DNA from: Acidilutibacter cellobiosedens
Lineage (GTDB): Bacteria; Bacillota; Clostridia; Tissierellales; Acidilutibacteraceae
Direction of reading: 5' to 3'
NCBI RefSeq assembly: GCF_004103715.1
Contig: NZ_CP035282.1
Coordinates: forward strand, 2,470,673-2,534,672
DNA: 64,000 bases
Part shown: in pieces, positions 44,031-54,664 of the stretch
How positions within the stretch are numbered: position 1 is the stretch's first letter
How the letters are laid out: each line of letters begins with the position of its first letter
Notes under the pieces: model-generated
Databases searched by the model: none
Told to the model about the DNA's origin: nothing
The model's input: only the letters and a program-made list of their open reading frames with translations
Made by a program: the position numbers and the translations under genes

Positions 44031-46166
44031 CTATTGATTGATTATCAGATTATACAATCTATCCAGCATCACTGCTGTCTCTGCTCTTGTGGCATATTTC
44101 TGCGGAGAGAATTTTCCATCTGTTCCTTTTATCAGTCCAAACTGAGCTGACAAATTCACTCCGTCTTCTGCCCATTCCGCTATTTCATTATTATCACTGA
44201 AATTGCTTAAATAATCTCTTCCATCATATTCATACCCTGATAAGGTCAGTATATTTGCCATGGCCTGAGTCAATTCCTGTCTTGTTATCTTGCCTTCAGG
44301 AACAAATTTAGTTTCCGATTTCCCTTCCATCAGGTTATTCTCATAAGCTGCATTTATTACTTCCCAATACCATGCATCGGACTTTACATCTTCAAATGCC
44401 TTTATATCTTTGACATCGGAACTGTCCGCTTTCACCATTCTTACCAAAAGTGCCGAAATTTCTGCTCTTGTCAGCTCTCCAGACGGTACAAATGATCCGC
44501 CGCCTCTCCCATTGATTATTCCTTTTGATGCCATAGAATTTATAGAACTTCTTGCCCAATCGTAATTCTGCAAATCTGTAAACTTTACCGGATTATCGGT
44601 AATATAATATTTACTGTTACCTTTTGTGGTAAACACCATCTCCTTGTTTTCCTTATCGTATATTCCTCCAAGATTTTCTTTACTACCATTATCGTCTTCC
44701 CTCATTACAGTTTTTCCTGTACCATTTTTCTCATAGGGAAGCCCTATGGTTATAGGTTCTTCAAATTTTTTCTCAGGCAATATCTGTATCTCTGTATAGT
44801 CAGCCATATTTTTCATCATAATGGTAATTTCTTTATCCAATATTAACTGTTTTATAGGTATCTTCATATTTCCACCGTTGAAATATAGCATTAATTTGTC
44901 TAATCCTGATCTCAATAATTTTTCAGTAGTATCAGTGGGCATAACTATTTTTTCAATATCATTGTTCATATAGAAAGCAAGAACCGCTTCTAACTTTTTA
45001 CCGTTGGTTATCTTGGCATTTTCTACGGATTTGATTAAACTCCTGTTAAATTCCCCTATGGTTTCAAAATCCTTCGTATATTCTACCGTTATTCTTTCCG
45101 ACTGTACTTTTATATTCGATTTCTTATCAAGAGCTTTCTGTACTGTAGAAATCAAGTCCTTTTGGCTGTTTATGCTATCTTCCTGAGCCATGCCATTTTT
45201 CACTTTCCCCAGATTATCTATTATATACACGAGTACTTGTTGAATATAGCTCACGTTCTGTGTCTTATCCACCAGCAGATCTGCTATTATATTTAAATCT
45301 CCGACTATGTCTTTTATCTCCTGAGGATTCATCTTATTTACATCAATTTCCTTTATTACCTTGGATATAACTTCTTCCGATTTCTTTTTAATTTCAGGAT
45401 CTGTCATATTTCCGCTGTATAAACTGTTGGCTAGCTCTTTTAAAGCAGCATTCTTTATGTTGTTAACTGCTGGACTTGGTTTTACAGCTTCAGAAGGTTT
45501 ATCTCCCATATCGTATCCCAAATCTTTCCCTAAATCCATAGTATAGAGCCATCTTATATAATCTCCGTCCTCTACTTTTACGCTTCCTGCCCCTACATTC
45601 GGAAACTTTCCGTTGACCGAATACATCCAGCCGCTTCCAGGCCCTTTATCCATTTCTCCTTGTCCATCTATACTTGCTATATATCCTGAACGTTCAACGT
45701 ATTCTATATTCTTACGATTCAGTACCCTTTTTGTTAACCCCAATACTGTTTCTCCTTTATTGATATCTACTTTTTCTTCATCTACTATTATTCCATCATA
45801 TCCTTTAACATAAATATATGCTGACTCAGGTTTGTCGGGGTCATCCGGATCTTTTTCATCAATAACAATAGTTTTGGATGCGGTCTTTCCGTCAATATTA
45901 ACTAAAAGGTTATATTGTTTTCCTCTTTCTAACTGAGCTTTAAATTCAATTTTTCCCTTTGAATCCGTAACTCCCTGATTTATATAATATTTTCTGTTAT
46001 TGTCCTTTATGGATATACTTACAGGCTTATTTCTTTCTCCTTGAATTGAAATAACGGTTGTTTCTCCTTCTAAGCGGTAGTCAATATTAAAGTCGGCTTG
46101 AGCAAATACAAATGAAGGAATCGTTAAAATCAATATAAGAAGAACCGCAATTAATTTCTTATTCAT
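44031..46166 (-). CDS. Surface protein with DUF4430 domain and three SLH domains
   Basis: 711 residues; ATG at 46166 follows AGGAGG. A signal peptide (MNKKLIAVLLILILTIPSFVFA) is cut after residue 22-24. A beta-sandwich-like segment comes next, then a DUF4430 domain at about 115-215 with the hallmark GSGWMYSVNGKFPNVGAG. A helical middle part follows, and three SLH domains at about 525-711 (TRAEISALLVRM, TRQELTQAMANI, TRAETAVMLDRL) hold it to secondary wall polymer. DUF4430 corresponds to the C-terminal beta domain of transcobalamin and intrinsic factor. Sixty bases separate it from the preceding gene, and the cobalamin riboswitch controls both. Confidence 0.88.
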   Translation of the reverse strand: MNKKLIAVLLILILTIPSFVFAQADFNIDYRLEGETTVISIQGERNKPVSISIKDNNRKYYINQGVTDSKGKIEFKAQLERGKQYNLLVNIDGKTASKTIVIDEKDPDDPDKPESAYIYVKGYDGIIVDEEKVDINKGETVLGLTKRVLNRKNIEYVERSGYIASIDGQGEMDKGPGSGWMYSVNGKFPNVGAGSVKVEDGDYIRWLYTMDLGKDLGYDMGDKPSEAVKPSPAVNNIKNAALKELANSLYSGNMTDPEIKKKSEEVISKVIKEIDVNKMNPQEIKDIVGDLNIIADLLVDKTQNVSYIQQVLVYIIDNLGKVKNGMAQEDSINSQKDLISTVQKALDKKSNIKVQSERITVEYTKDFETIGEFNRSLIKSVENAKITNGKKLEAVLAFYMNNDIEKIVMPTDTTEKLLRSGLDKLMLYFNGGNMKIPIKQLILDKEITIMMKNMADYTEIQILPEKKFEEPITIGLPYEKNGTGKTVMREDDNGSKENLGGIYDKENKEMVFTTKGNSKYYITDNPVKFTDLQNYDWARSSINSMASKGIINGRGGGSFVPSGELTRAEISALLVRMVKADSSDVKDIKAFEDVKSDAWYWEVINAAYENNLMEGKSETKFVPEGKITRQELTQAMANILTLSGYEYDGRDYLSNFSDNNEIAEWAEDGVNLSAQFGLIKGTDGKFSPQKYATRAETAVMLDRLYNLIINQ

Positions 46167-46226
46167 TATTTTCCTCCTCAAACAATATTGTCCGAACAAA
46201 ATTTCTGATTTCATCTATTCCCTTTA

Positions 46227-49200
46227 TTATTCTACTTCTATCCTCAGGGGTATTCCCAATAGAATATTTTGATTTTCAAAATTATCCCATACCATTGCTT
46301 TTATTATATAATCTCCCGTTTCAGGTATCAAAAATCCTGCTCCCATTTCCTTTGTTTCTCCTGTTTTTATAGCTTCATTTACATAGGAATAATTTATCAT
46401 TTTGCTCTCATCTTTATTAAATAACACCACTATAAAGGTAGCCGATTTATCTGAACTGCTTATATTCTTTATTCTTATTTCCACTCTTCCTTCGGTTCCC
46501 TTTCTTATGGGATCATTTCCTATTCTTTCTATCTGAAAATCTTCCGGTTCCACAGTTAAGCCTACAGTATCCGCTATATTTTCATATCCTTTTATCTTTA
46601 CCGTTATTGTTACTTTTCCTGCCTTCTTGGCAGTTACTGTTCCATCTTTATCCACTTCTGCTACATTATTATCGGAACTTTCCCACAGAAGATCATAAGC
46701 CGGAAGGTAATTATTGTTTTCATCATAAGTTCTTGCTTCTAAATTCAATGTTTCATTTTCCTTTAAAACCGTCTTGGCTGGTTCAAGAATTCTTACAGTT
46801 GCAGGTTCTCCTTCTTCTAATCCTATTTCTTTAAACATGGATTTCCCTCTGTATAAATCGGCCAATGCTATAAATGCCTGTTCCGTAGCACTGTCTATTT
46901 CCGTTCCCCATTCTGAAGTACTTTCAAAATGATCTCCTACTTTATAGGATATTAGAGCGTCTAACATTGAATTACCGTTTTTTCTCCACTCTGATGACAG
47001 CGGATCCGCTCCTACAGCAATAAGCCCTTGTATAACGGCCGATACAGAGTAAGGATTTTCTGAGCCAAAAGCTTCAAATCCTCCTGAATTTTTTTGATTT
47101 GCCTTTAAATAGGCCAGAGCTTTATCTATCGAATCATTTACTCCGTTAAGGTCTCTATGGCTGCCCAGCGCCATGATGCTCATAGCTGCATCATCTACCA
47201 TTCCATAACTTCCAAAACTTCCGTCATTATTTTGATATCCTATAAGAGCCGATACGGCCTTTTCTACATCATATTCTCCCTTAGCCATGTCCAACGCTAT
47301 AATGCCGAAAGCTAAGGCAGTGGGATAATCGTCAGATGTGCCAACTATGAATTTACCTGAATCCTGCTGAGAATCCGCCAACTCTTTCACATAATTTCTT
47401 CCGTTATAATCATATGGATTTCTTCCCGCGGATATCAGCCCTATAATATTTCCTGCATAAGCTGTTGCCCCGTTCAAATTTTCGCTTACCGCATACCTAT
47501 CCCGAATTATAGGAATGTCCCTCTCCAAATTATCGCTTGTATAATTATATCCTATAGCTGCTCTAAAGGTATACGCCGCTTTTTCTCCATAGTAGTTTCT
47601 CAGAGTCTCTACAGTTTCCCTGATTGTTCTCTCATCTTCCGTTTCTTCCTCTTCCAGGCCTTCCAGCGATGATACCAATCCGGTTAAAGCCTCTACTATC
47701 TCCTGTTGGGAAGGATTTTCTTTTTCTAATACCTCTTTGGCAATGTTTAATGCTTCTTGTAAAGCCCTCCAGCTTTCTTCTGTATAATCACTTTCCTTTA
47801 AAGTCCCGTCTTCAATCTTGCTTTCTATTTCATTTACCTTTGCTGACAAAGTCTCTTTACTTATAGGTACAGTACTTTCAATGGTAACTGAAATGTCCTT
47901 GGTGAAAAATTCACCGTTTTTTATAAATCCAAGAGTTACACTTGTTTCCTCATTTCCTTCTGTGGTCTTTTGTTTCAATAACGTGTACTGGCCCGGAGTA
48001 ACACTGTCGGAAACATAACCCGTATAATTCTTTTGAGCATAAACAAGGTATATGGTCGGGTCTGATGTTTGTCCATCTTTTAACCTTACAATATAACTTG
48101 TAACATTTGAACCTTCCGCAGCTGTATTGGGAATTAATACACTATCTTCGTATTTTTCGGCTTCCCTTCTCACCGATAATTTATCGTCATTGTCATCTTC
48201 CTCCGGAAGAGTAACTCCCAATATTTCTTGCAGTTTTTCTCTTGCTTCTTCCGGCGTAACGCCTATTTCACCGTACTCGTCTTCTGTGTCGTTTCCCAAT
48301 CCTTTAACTATATTCCCCAGATAATCAGTAGAATTTCCGAAACAATTCTCAAAATCATTTTCCGCATCGTAACCGTCATAATAACCTGCAAAACCTCCGT
48401 TCCAGCTCCAGCTCGGCACAACCGTTCCCGTGCTTACGGAATTTTTTGTTTTACCTGATGTACTTCCTACAAATCCTCCGAAATAATTACCCTTGTTAAT
48501 TTTGTCGCCGATAACATTTCCTGTGGAATAACAGTTCTCTATAGTAGTATATAAGTTGTTTGATCCTGCAAAACCTCCTACCGTTTGACAGCCCGTTACG
48601 TTCCCCATAGCATGGGAATTGTATATCTGTTCCCAATTTGAGCCAACCAGTCCTCCTACAAGATTACCGCCATTTACATTTCCTTCTGCATAGCTGTTTC
48701 TGATTATACCTCTATTCCAGCCTACAAGGCCTCCTACGTCTCCCCCGTCTCCTATGGGAACGGTGGAACATATAACTTCCGCATCCGCCGAACAATTATC
48801 TATAATACTGTAGATATAACTTCCACTTCCCGTTCCCGGTACTGTATTGTTACCATCGTTGATTCCGATTAAACCTCCTATACGGGTAGCTTTTATAACA
48901 TCCGTGCCTAAAGCCGTTATCCTTCCGCTTACATGACAGTTCCCTATTAAGCAGAAACCGCCTTCCCCATCCTCTTTTGCATAGCCTGCCAGAATTCCCA
49001 ACCTGCTGCCGCCTGTAACGTTGGTATTTGTTATTGTTACATTCACTATTTTTGCATTGTCTAAAACCCCGAAAAGCCCTATATTTTTGCTGCTTTCCGG
49101 TTTATCGATTTTCAGGTTCGAAATCTCTTTATTGTTTCCGTCAAAGGTACCTCTGAAAGGATTGCTTTCAGTTCCTATAGGCTCAAATTCCGCATCTTTC

Positions 49201-50984
49201 AGATTTATATCATTGTTTAATTTAAAATGGGCCTCAGGATATTCCATAATATGAGAAAAATCTTTTGCTTTTTCTACCAGATAAGGATTTTCCTCCGTTC
49301 CTTCTCCTTCAAAATAACCGCTTTCTTCCCCTTCTCCCGGAGTCGGAGATACCATCTCATCCCATTTAGGCCCTTTAAAATTGTTAACGGGGCTTCCGTA
49401 GTACCAAAGAATTTTATCTCCGTCCTTAACGGTAGCGGTAGATACTCCCACAGGCGAAACCTTATCATTAACGGTAAACATCCATCCGTCGGGAGATACG
49501 GCTTCTATTCCGTCTATGGACTTTATAAATTTTCCGTAATCTCCGTCTTCCGCTTCGTAAGGGATCTCTTCCTCTCCTGCTTCCAAAACATCCAAAGCAG
49601 TAGGACTTGTACCTTCTTTCTCGACTTTTATGGGAGTTACGCCGATATGGGTTTCAAAACTGTAATTTTCAAAATCATAAGTTGCGACCAATACTTCTAC
49701 TGTTATTTCACCGGAAGGTTCAGGTCCCGAAGATTCCGGAGCGATTGACAGGATATAAGGAAATCCTCCGTTGATATTATCCGCCTTTCCCCAGATGGAA
49801 TTTCCGTTATTCAAAGCAGCAAGCACTTCGTCGGATTTCAGTTCTTCCGCCGTTTTGGCTTCGATTCCATCCAAGGTCGCACTGTTTTCAGACGGCAGCT
49901 GCCTTTCCGAGTTGTAGAAACAGTTTGAAGCTGTCCCTCCTCCAGAGGATAATCCGCCTATAAAAGCACCTCCGCTTGTTTCAGGTACAACATCAGTATT
50001 TGCATAGCAATTCTCAATATTTGAAGAGTCTGCTGCACGTCCTATAAAACCGCCTATTTCTTCCGTACCTTTAACAGTTCCTGTACTGTAGCTGTTAATG
50101 ATAGAACCATAATTCCAACCAACCAATCCTCCGCACCATTTTTTTGCTTCAACAGTAGCAGAAGAATAACATTCGTTGATAGTACCATCAGGGGTATTTC
50201 TGCCTACCAAACCTCCGTGAGTTGTCGTACTATATGTATTATCATATTTAACAACCCCGCTATCAATAAAACTTCTTTCGACCGTTCCTTCATTAATTCC
50301 TACAAGTCCTCCAACGACATTGCTCGTACATGTAATTTGCGTATTTACCGACGAACAGTTTTCTATTGTTCCTTCATTGGTTCCTGCCAAAGCTCCGGAA
50401 GAACCATACAAACTAAAATCACCGTCTACCAACTTCAGATTTTTTACTGTAGCTGAAGAGGACAATTTGTAAAACAACCCGCCATTTTCACTACTAAAAG
50501 ATATTTCAAAATTTTTAATAGCATGTCCGTCTCCGTCAAAAACTCCTGTGAAAGGATGTGACGAGTTTCCTATAGGTTTCATCGTCTGTCCTGGAGTCGC
50601 CTCTTCCATATCAATATCATTGGCTAATTGATACGTCTTTGCCCATTCTGTTTCTTGAGCTGACTGGCTTTTATTAGCCAAATCAATCAGCTGATCCGCA
50701 GTACTGATCTCTACTACTTCCGAATCCTCTTCGCCTGATATTTCATTATTGGATTCAATATTAATTTCCTCTGGTTTTTCATTTTTTTCCTGAACCGGTT
50801 CTTCTGCTTTTTCTTTGTCTGTATATTTTTCTTATTCCTTAACTGGTTTTACCTCTTCATTTATTGTTTCCGTAGGTACTATTCGGTTTCCTGTATCTAC
50901 TGCCAGTCCCAAATTTGAAAATGTTCCTATCAACATAATAATCGATAAGAATAATGCTAACATTTTTTTGCTGAATATTTTCAT
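46227..50984 (-). pseudogene. Giant surface protein with DUF4430 and transcobalamin-like barrel, internal stop
   Basis: The ATG at 50984 follows AGAGGTG and opens a 28-residue signal peptide (LFLSIIMLIGTFSNLGLA). Codon 51 (50832-50834) is TAA; the same frame then runs uninterrupted to 46227, for about 1585 codons in all. Domains by full-length numbering: GLUG repeats at 180-350 and 590-880 (GGLVGWN, GGFAGSN), DUF4430 at 428-530 (DGWMFTVNDKVSPVGV), FIVAR-like helices at 1040-1110, an alpha/alpha-barrel region resembling terpenoid cyclase and transcobalamin at 1125-1385 (LADSQQDSGKF, GYQNNDGSFGSYGM, LKANQKNSGGF), a Big_2 domain at 1395-1480 (SSDNNVAEVDKDGTVTAKKA) and a C-terminal beta domain. 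A TTG at 50681 is the only alternative start, and would lack the signal peptide. Either a nonsense mutation, a sequencing error or readthrough. Confidence 0.85.
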
Positions 50985-51080
50985 TTAATGCACCTCTCTT
51001 TTCCCCTTATTTTTATATATAATCAACATAATTAAGGCTATTTTGCTCTTATTTTATGTTGTTTTATAACTACTTCAACT

Positions 51081-51115
51081 AAAAAAATCCCAACTTCCGT
51101 GAAGTTAGGATTTTT
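51081..51115 (-). terminator. Terminator of the cobalamin riboswitch
   Basis: A 15-bp stem (51083-51097 with 51101-51115) with one G-T type mismatch, followed on the minus strand by T7. It lies about 70 bases after the aptamer and 97 bases before the start codon. Its 3' half (GGAAGTTGGG) can pair instead with CTAACCTTCC just after the aptamer, which would give the antiterminated state. Confidence 0.85.
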
Positions 51116-51184
51116 ATTTAAGTAAAGCACATATTTATCTAAACAAAAAAGACATTAAACTTACCTCAATCCCGGAAGGTTAGT

Positions 51185-51345
51185 GCTCTCATATATAGGC
51201 AGGTCTCCTGACTTATGGATCAGCACTTGACTTTTATCCTTCCCAAGATCGCTCTCAGTGGTATTATTAAAAGCAGCTCCCCAATTACAGTGGCCGGACC
51301 GCTCAGGATTTTCACCTGATTCCCTTTTAATTTCTAAAAACCTAA
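51185..51345 (-). ncRNA. Cobalamin riboswitch
   Basis: Conserved blocks read on the minus strand: AGGGAATC and GGTGAAAATCC (51326-51306), GCCACTG (51294-51288), and the B12 box AGTCAGGAGACCTGCC (51213-51198). Order and spacing match the adenosylcobalamin/hydroxocobalamin aptamer class. It precedes the surface protein operon at 50984-44031 and should shut it off when cobalamin is abundant. Confidence 0.95.
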
Positions 51346-51463
51346 ATATCTTATCTATATTCAGTTTTATAAATTAATTTAAAAAATTTCACTATTTTAA
51401 TTGTATAATAGTATAATCAAATTTTCAATACATTTATACATTTTTTATAACTCATACGAAAAC

Positions 51464-52444
51464 CTATGCAAATTTGCTTTCCCTGTTATTAAGTGAATTA
51501 GTCCATTTACCGCATCTGTCTCCGTACCTTGCTATAACTACATCGTTTTCTTTTATCTCTACCACTTCACATGCATTTGAACAGCCTAAGCAGTCAATTC
51601 CCTTTACATGGTATTCCATCTCTGATATCCCAAATCCTCTGAAATTGGTACTTTTCTTTTTTCTCATTTCTTCCTTGGCAAGAATTCCTGCACCTACTGC
51701 CCCCATCACGTCAAAATATTCGGGAACATATACACTCGTATTTAAAGTTTCCTCAAAGGACTGTTTTATTCCTTCATTAGCCGCTACTCCTCCTTGAAAT
51801 ACCACAGGGCTTTCGATATTCTTGCCCTTACCTACATTATTCAAATAGTTCCTTACCAACGCATCACATAATCCTTTAACGATATCTTCCTGATTATGGC
51901 CTAACTGTTGTTTGTGAATCATATCGGATTCCGCAAAAACCGCACATCTTCCAGCTATTCTCACTGGATTGGAGGATTTCAATGCAAGTTTTCCAAAATC
52001 CTCTATGGATATTCCCAACCTTTCTGCCTGCCTATCCAGAAATGAACCTGTACCGGCGGCACATACCGTATTCATGGCAAAATCAACTACTATATTATCT
52101 CTCAATATTATAATCTTAGAATCCTGGCCTCCGATTTCTATTACCGTTCTTACATCAGGAACATACATGAGAGCGGCAACTGCATGAGATGTTATTTCAT
52201 TCTTAACCACATCGGCTCCCACAATAATATTTGCAAGATATCTTCCGCTGCCGGTAACTCCCACTCCTTTTATATTAATATTTTTTCTGTTATCTCCAAT
52301 ATCCTTTAGCCCTTCCTTTAATATTTCAATAGGGCGTCCCTGAGTTCTTATATACATTTTATTTAATACTTTATTATTTTCACTTAACAACACTATATTG
52401 GTACTTACACTTCCCACATCAATTCCAAGATAACAATTTTCCAT
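51464..52444 (-). CDS. 2-hydroxyacyl-CoA dehydratase activator-type ATPase
   Basis: About 326 residues; ATG at 52444 follows GAGGAG. BadF/BadG/BcrA/BcrD ASKHA fold: LGIDVGSVSTNIVL at the N-terminus, EIGGQDSKII and the cluster-ligating cysteine regions MNTVCAAGTGSFLDRQ and IAGRCAVFAESDMIH. These proteins use ATP to inject an electron into radical dehydratases. C-terminal GIDCLGCSNACEV adds more cysteines. It overlaps the preceding gene by 26 bases. No dehydratase is present in the window, so the partner is unknown. Confidence 0.88.
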   Translation of the reverse strand: MENCYLGIDVGSVSTNIVLLSENNKVLNKMYIRTQGRPIEILKEGLKDIGDNRKNINIKGVGVTGSGRYLANIIVGADVVKNEITSHAVAALMYVPDVRTVIEIGGQDSKIIILRDNIVVDFAMNTVCAAGTGSFLDRQAERLGISIEDFGKLALKSSNPVRIAGRCAVFAESDMIHKQQLGHNQEDIVKGLCDALVRNYLNNVGKGKNIESPVVFQGGVAANEGIKQSFEETLNTSVYVPEYFDVMGAVGAGILAKEEMRKKKSTNFRGFGISEMEYHVKGIDCLGCSNACEVVEIKENDVVIARYGDRCGKWTNSLNNRESKFA

Positions 52445-53528
52445 ACTTTTTCTCCTCTCTTCTTCTTTTAAGTAAATCCACAAAAGCCTCCAGTCTTGTT
52501 ATATAACCTGATTCTCCTGTCATTTCATCTACTACCAAGGTCATAATTGGAATATTATAATCCTTCTCTATATTCGGAAGTATACTCTTTGCTACTATCT
52601 CAGGCATACAATTTAAGGGAAGAAGCTGAATTACTCCATCAAATCCTTTATTGGCATAAATTATGGCACTTCCTAAAGTTTCTCTGCAATGTCCCCCTAT
52701 TAACTCCTTCATATAGGGCCTTGCATAATGAAATTTTCTTTTCTCTTCCTTTGAACCAAAGGGAAATTTGTAAACATGATGTTCTATCCACTTAGTCGGT
52801 GTCAAAGATTTTTCGACTATAACACCCATATGCCCCAATTTTTTTTCAACTTCAAAGTTAACAAATGGTTCAATTATTGTGTATATCTCACCTATTATTC
52901 CAATCCTAATGGGATCCCTGTTGTTATCCGTTTTTAAACTGTTAAGCTTATCTTTTACATCTTCCATCAAAATAAGCAGTTCTTTCGCCCCAAATGTTTT
53001 TTCCGCTTTTCTATAATAATCTTCCATTATGTTATCAACCTTATAGCTTTCCTCTGCATATGCTCTTTTTATGTTTGATAATTGAGTTAAATCATCGGCT
53101 TTGCTGATCAATGTTCTTCCTAATCTAGCTACCGTAGGTATCTTTTTTATATTTTTGATATTTAATCCTTTTTTTAATCCTGATTTTAAATTATCTATTC
53201 CCTCTCCTATAGGATCAAAAACAATTAGATTTACATCGTATCCCAGATCTTTTAAGATATTTCTTTCCAATACGGAATAATATCCAAATCTGCACGGCCC
53301 GCAACTCCCTGTTATTAGTATTGTATCTGCCCCTCTTTCTATGCTTTCCACATAATTCCCTATATTTATCTTAAAAGGCATACACATCATTTCAGGAGAG
53401 TATTTCGTCCCTATCTCAAGGGTTCTGTTGCTGCATCTGGGAGGAGGAATTACCTCCTGACCTAATTCTTCAAGAAGTGCCTTACCGGCTATATAAGTAT
53501 TACCCAAGTGTGGAAATGTTATTTTCAT
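52419..53528 (-). CDS. Acyl-CoA dehydratase activase-related protein (CoA-substrate-specific enzyme activase type)
   Basis: 369 residues with cysteine motifs PPRCSNRTLEIGTKYSPEMMC, GSCGPCRFGYY, GGHCRETLG and LNCMPEIV, characteristic of the HgdB/HgdA-like or DUF2229 families that bind iron-sulfur clusters. It overlaps both neighbours, so all three genes form one unit. It is probably the cluster-binding partner of the activator. Confidence 0.78.
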   Translation of the reverse strand: MKITFPHLGNTYIAGKALLEELGQEVIPPPRCSNRTLEIGTKYSPEMMCMPFKINIGNYVESIERGADTILITGSCGPCRFGYYSVLERNILKDLGYDVNLIVFDPIGEGIDNLKSGLKKGLNIKNIKKIPTVARLGRTLISKADDLTQLSNIKRAYAEESYKVDNIMEDYYRKAEKTFGAKELLILMEDVKDKLNSLKTDNNRDPIRIGIIGEIYTIIEPFVNFEVEKKLGHMGVIVEKSLTPTKWIEHHVYKFPFGSKEEKRKFHYARPYMKELIGGHCRETLGSAIIYANKGFDGVIQLLPLNCMPEIVAKSILPNIEKDYNIPIMTLVVDEMTGESGYITRLEAFVDLLKRRREEKKYGKLLSWN

Positions 53529-54501
53529 CTCTATCCCTCCACATCATCATATCTAAAAATGCCTCTATTCTTGTATTTATTCCTGCCTCTCCCGTTTGTT
53601 CATCCACCGTTATGAGCATAAAGGGAACCATTTTTTCTTTAGCTTTTCTTTCTATTAAATCAACAAGTATCGAATCCATTCCACATCCAAAAGAAGAGAT
53701 ATAAATCATTCCGTCGCATAAACCTTCTTCTATAGCACAAAAGGATGAACCTATTATTCTCTTGCCATAAGTCCAAAACATCCTTTTAGGTAATTTTGAA
53801 GAATAAAATAATATTTTATTTTCGTCTATGGTCTCGGAAGTTATAACCTTTACATTGTTTTTTACTAATTTATAAGCTAAATTCATATTTATATAATTAT
53901 CATATATATTATAAGGATGGCCTACCATCATTATTGTTCTCTTCTTTTTGTCATGCAAAGAATTTATATCTTTTAAAGTCCTACTTTGTGTTTTTACTCC
54001 TTCAATCGATATTATTTTTTTATTTATAAGGTTTTTGTATTCTTTAAAAACTTTTGTTGAGCTATTATAAGCTCTTCTTATTTTAAATAAATCAGGTGTA
54101 ATCTTCGTCCCTATTTCCAATACCGATTTCTTTATATTGTTATTTCCTTTATACAGGTTTACGGTAGTACTTATAATCTCCGGAAGTTCATCAAAAGAAT
54201 TTTTTATCATTTCCGGAAGCCCTAATATTTTGGGACAAAAATACTCCTTTCTGCATACGCTCATGATTTTAGGTATAAATAAAAAATCAACTTTATCCTT
54301 AAGATAATATACATGTCCATGAAATATTTTTACAGGAAGACATGATTCGTCTACGCAATGGGTTACTCCCTTATCCAATATTTCTTTATTTGTATCGGGA
54401 GAGACTATTACCTTCGCTCCCAACTCTTTAAAAAACAAATCCCATAAGGGAAAATAATCATAATATAACATTGCCTTTGGAATTCCGATCTTATATGCCA
54501 T
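53500..54501 (-). CDS. Acyl-CoA dehydratase activase-related protein (DUF2229)
   Basis: 333 residues, distantly related to the next gene product: GVTHCVDESCLPVKIFHGH, MSVCRKEYFCPKILGLPE and SSFGCGMDS carry the conserved cysteines. It is first in the three-gene unit. The family is widespread in anaerobes next to activator ATPases; its reaction is unknown. Confidence 0.78.
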   Translation of the reverse strand: MAYKIGIPKAMLYYDYFPLWDLFFKELGAKVIVSPDTNKEILDKGVTHCVDESCLPVKIFHGHVYYLKDKVDFLFIPKIMSVCRKEYFCPKILGLPEMIKNSFDELPEIISTTVNLYKGNNNIKKSVLEIGTKITPDLFKIRRAYNSSTKVFKEYKNLINKKIISIEGVKTQSRTLKDINSLHDKKKRTIMMVGHPYNIYDNYINMNLAYKLVKNNVKVITSETIDENKILFYSSKLPKRMFWTYGKRIIGSSFCAIEEGLCDGMIYISSFGCGMDSILVDLIERKAKEKMVPFMLITVDEQTGEAGINTRIEAFLDMMMWRDRDENNISTLG

Positions 54502-54585
54502 TTTATCCCTCTTTCTAATTTATTAGTGATTTCAAAATCACTCCTTTATATATTATTGACATATAAAAAAAATATATAACAAAAA

Positions 54586-54629
54586 ATAGGTATTACAAAA
54601 CTACCGTACAGTAGTCTTGAAATACCTAC
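54586..54629 (-). terminator. Intrinsic terminator of the coiled-coil gene
   Basis: A long imperfect stem (TAGGTATT...ACTAC with GTAGTCTTGAAATACCTA) followed on the minus strand by TTTTTT. Confidence 0.8.
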
Positions 54630-54664
54630 TTCTTGATAAAGATAAAAAAGAGTTGTTACATAAA

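Noticed and set aside
46227-50681. Numerous plus-strand frames of 60-170 codons opposite the giant surface gene
   Set aside because: They are antisense shadows of a long, compositionally biased gene and lack ribosome sites.
51442-51475. Possible seventh copy of the intergenic palindrome (TTTTTTATAACTCATACG)
   Set aside because: Only one end resembles the family; the other end runs into coding sequence.
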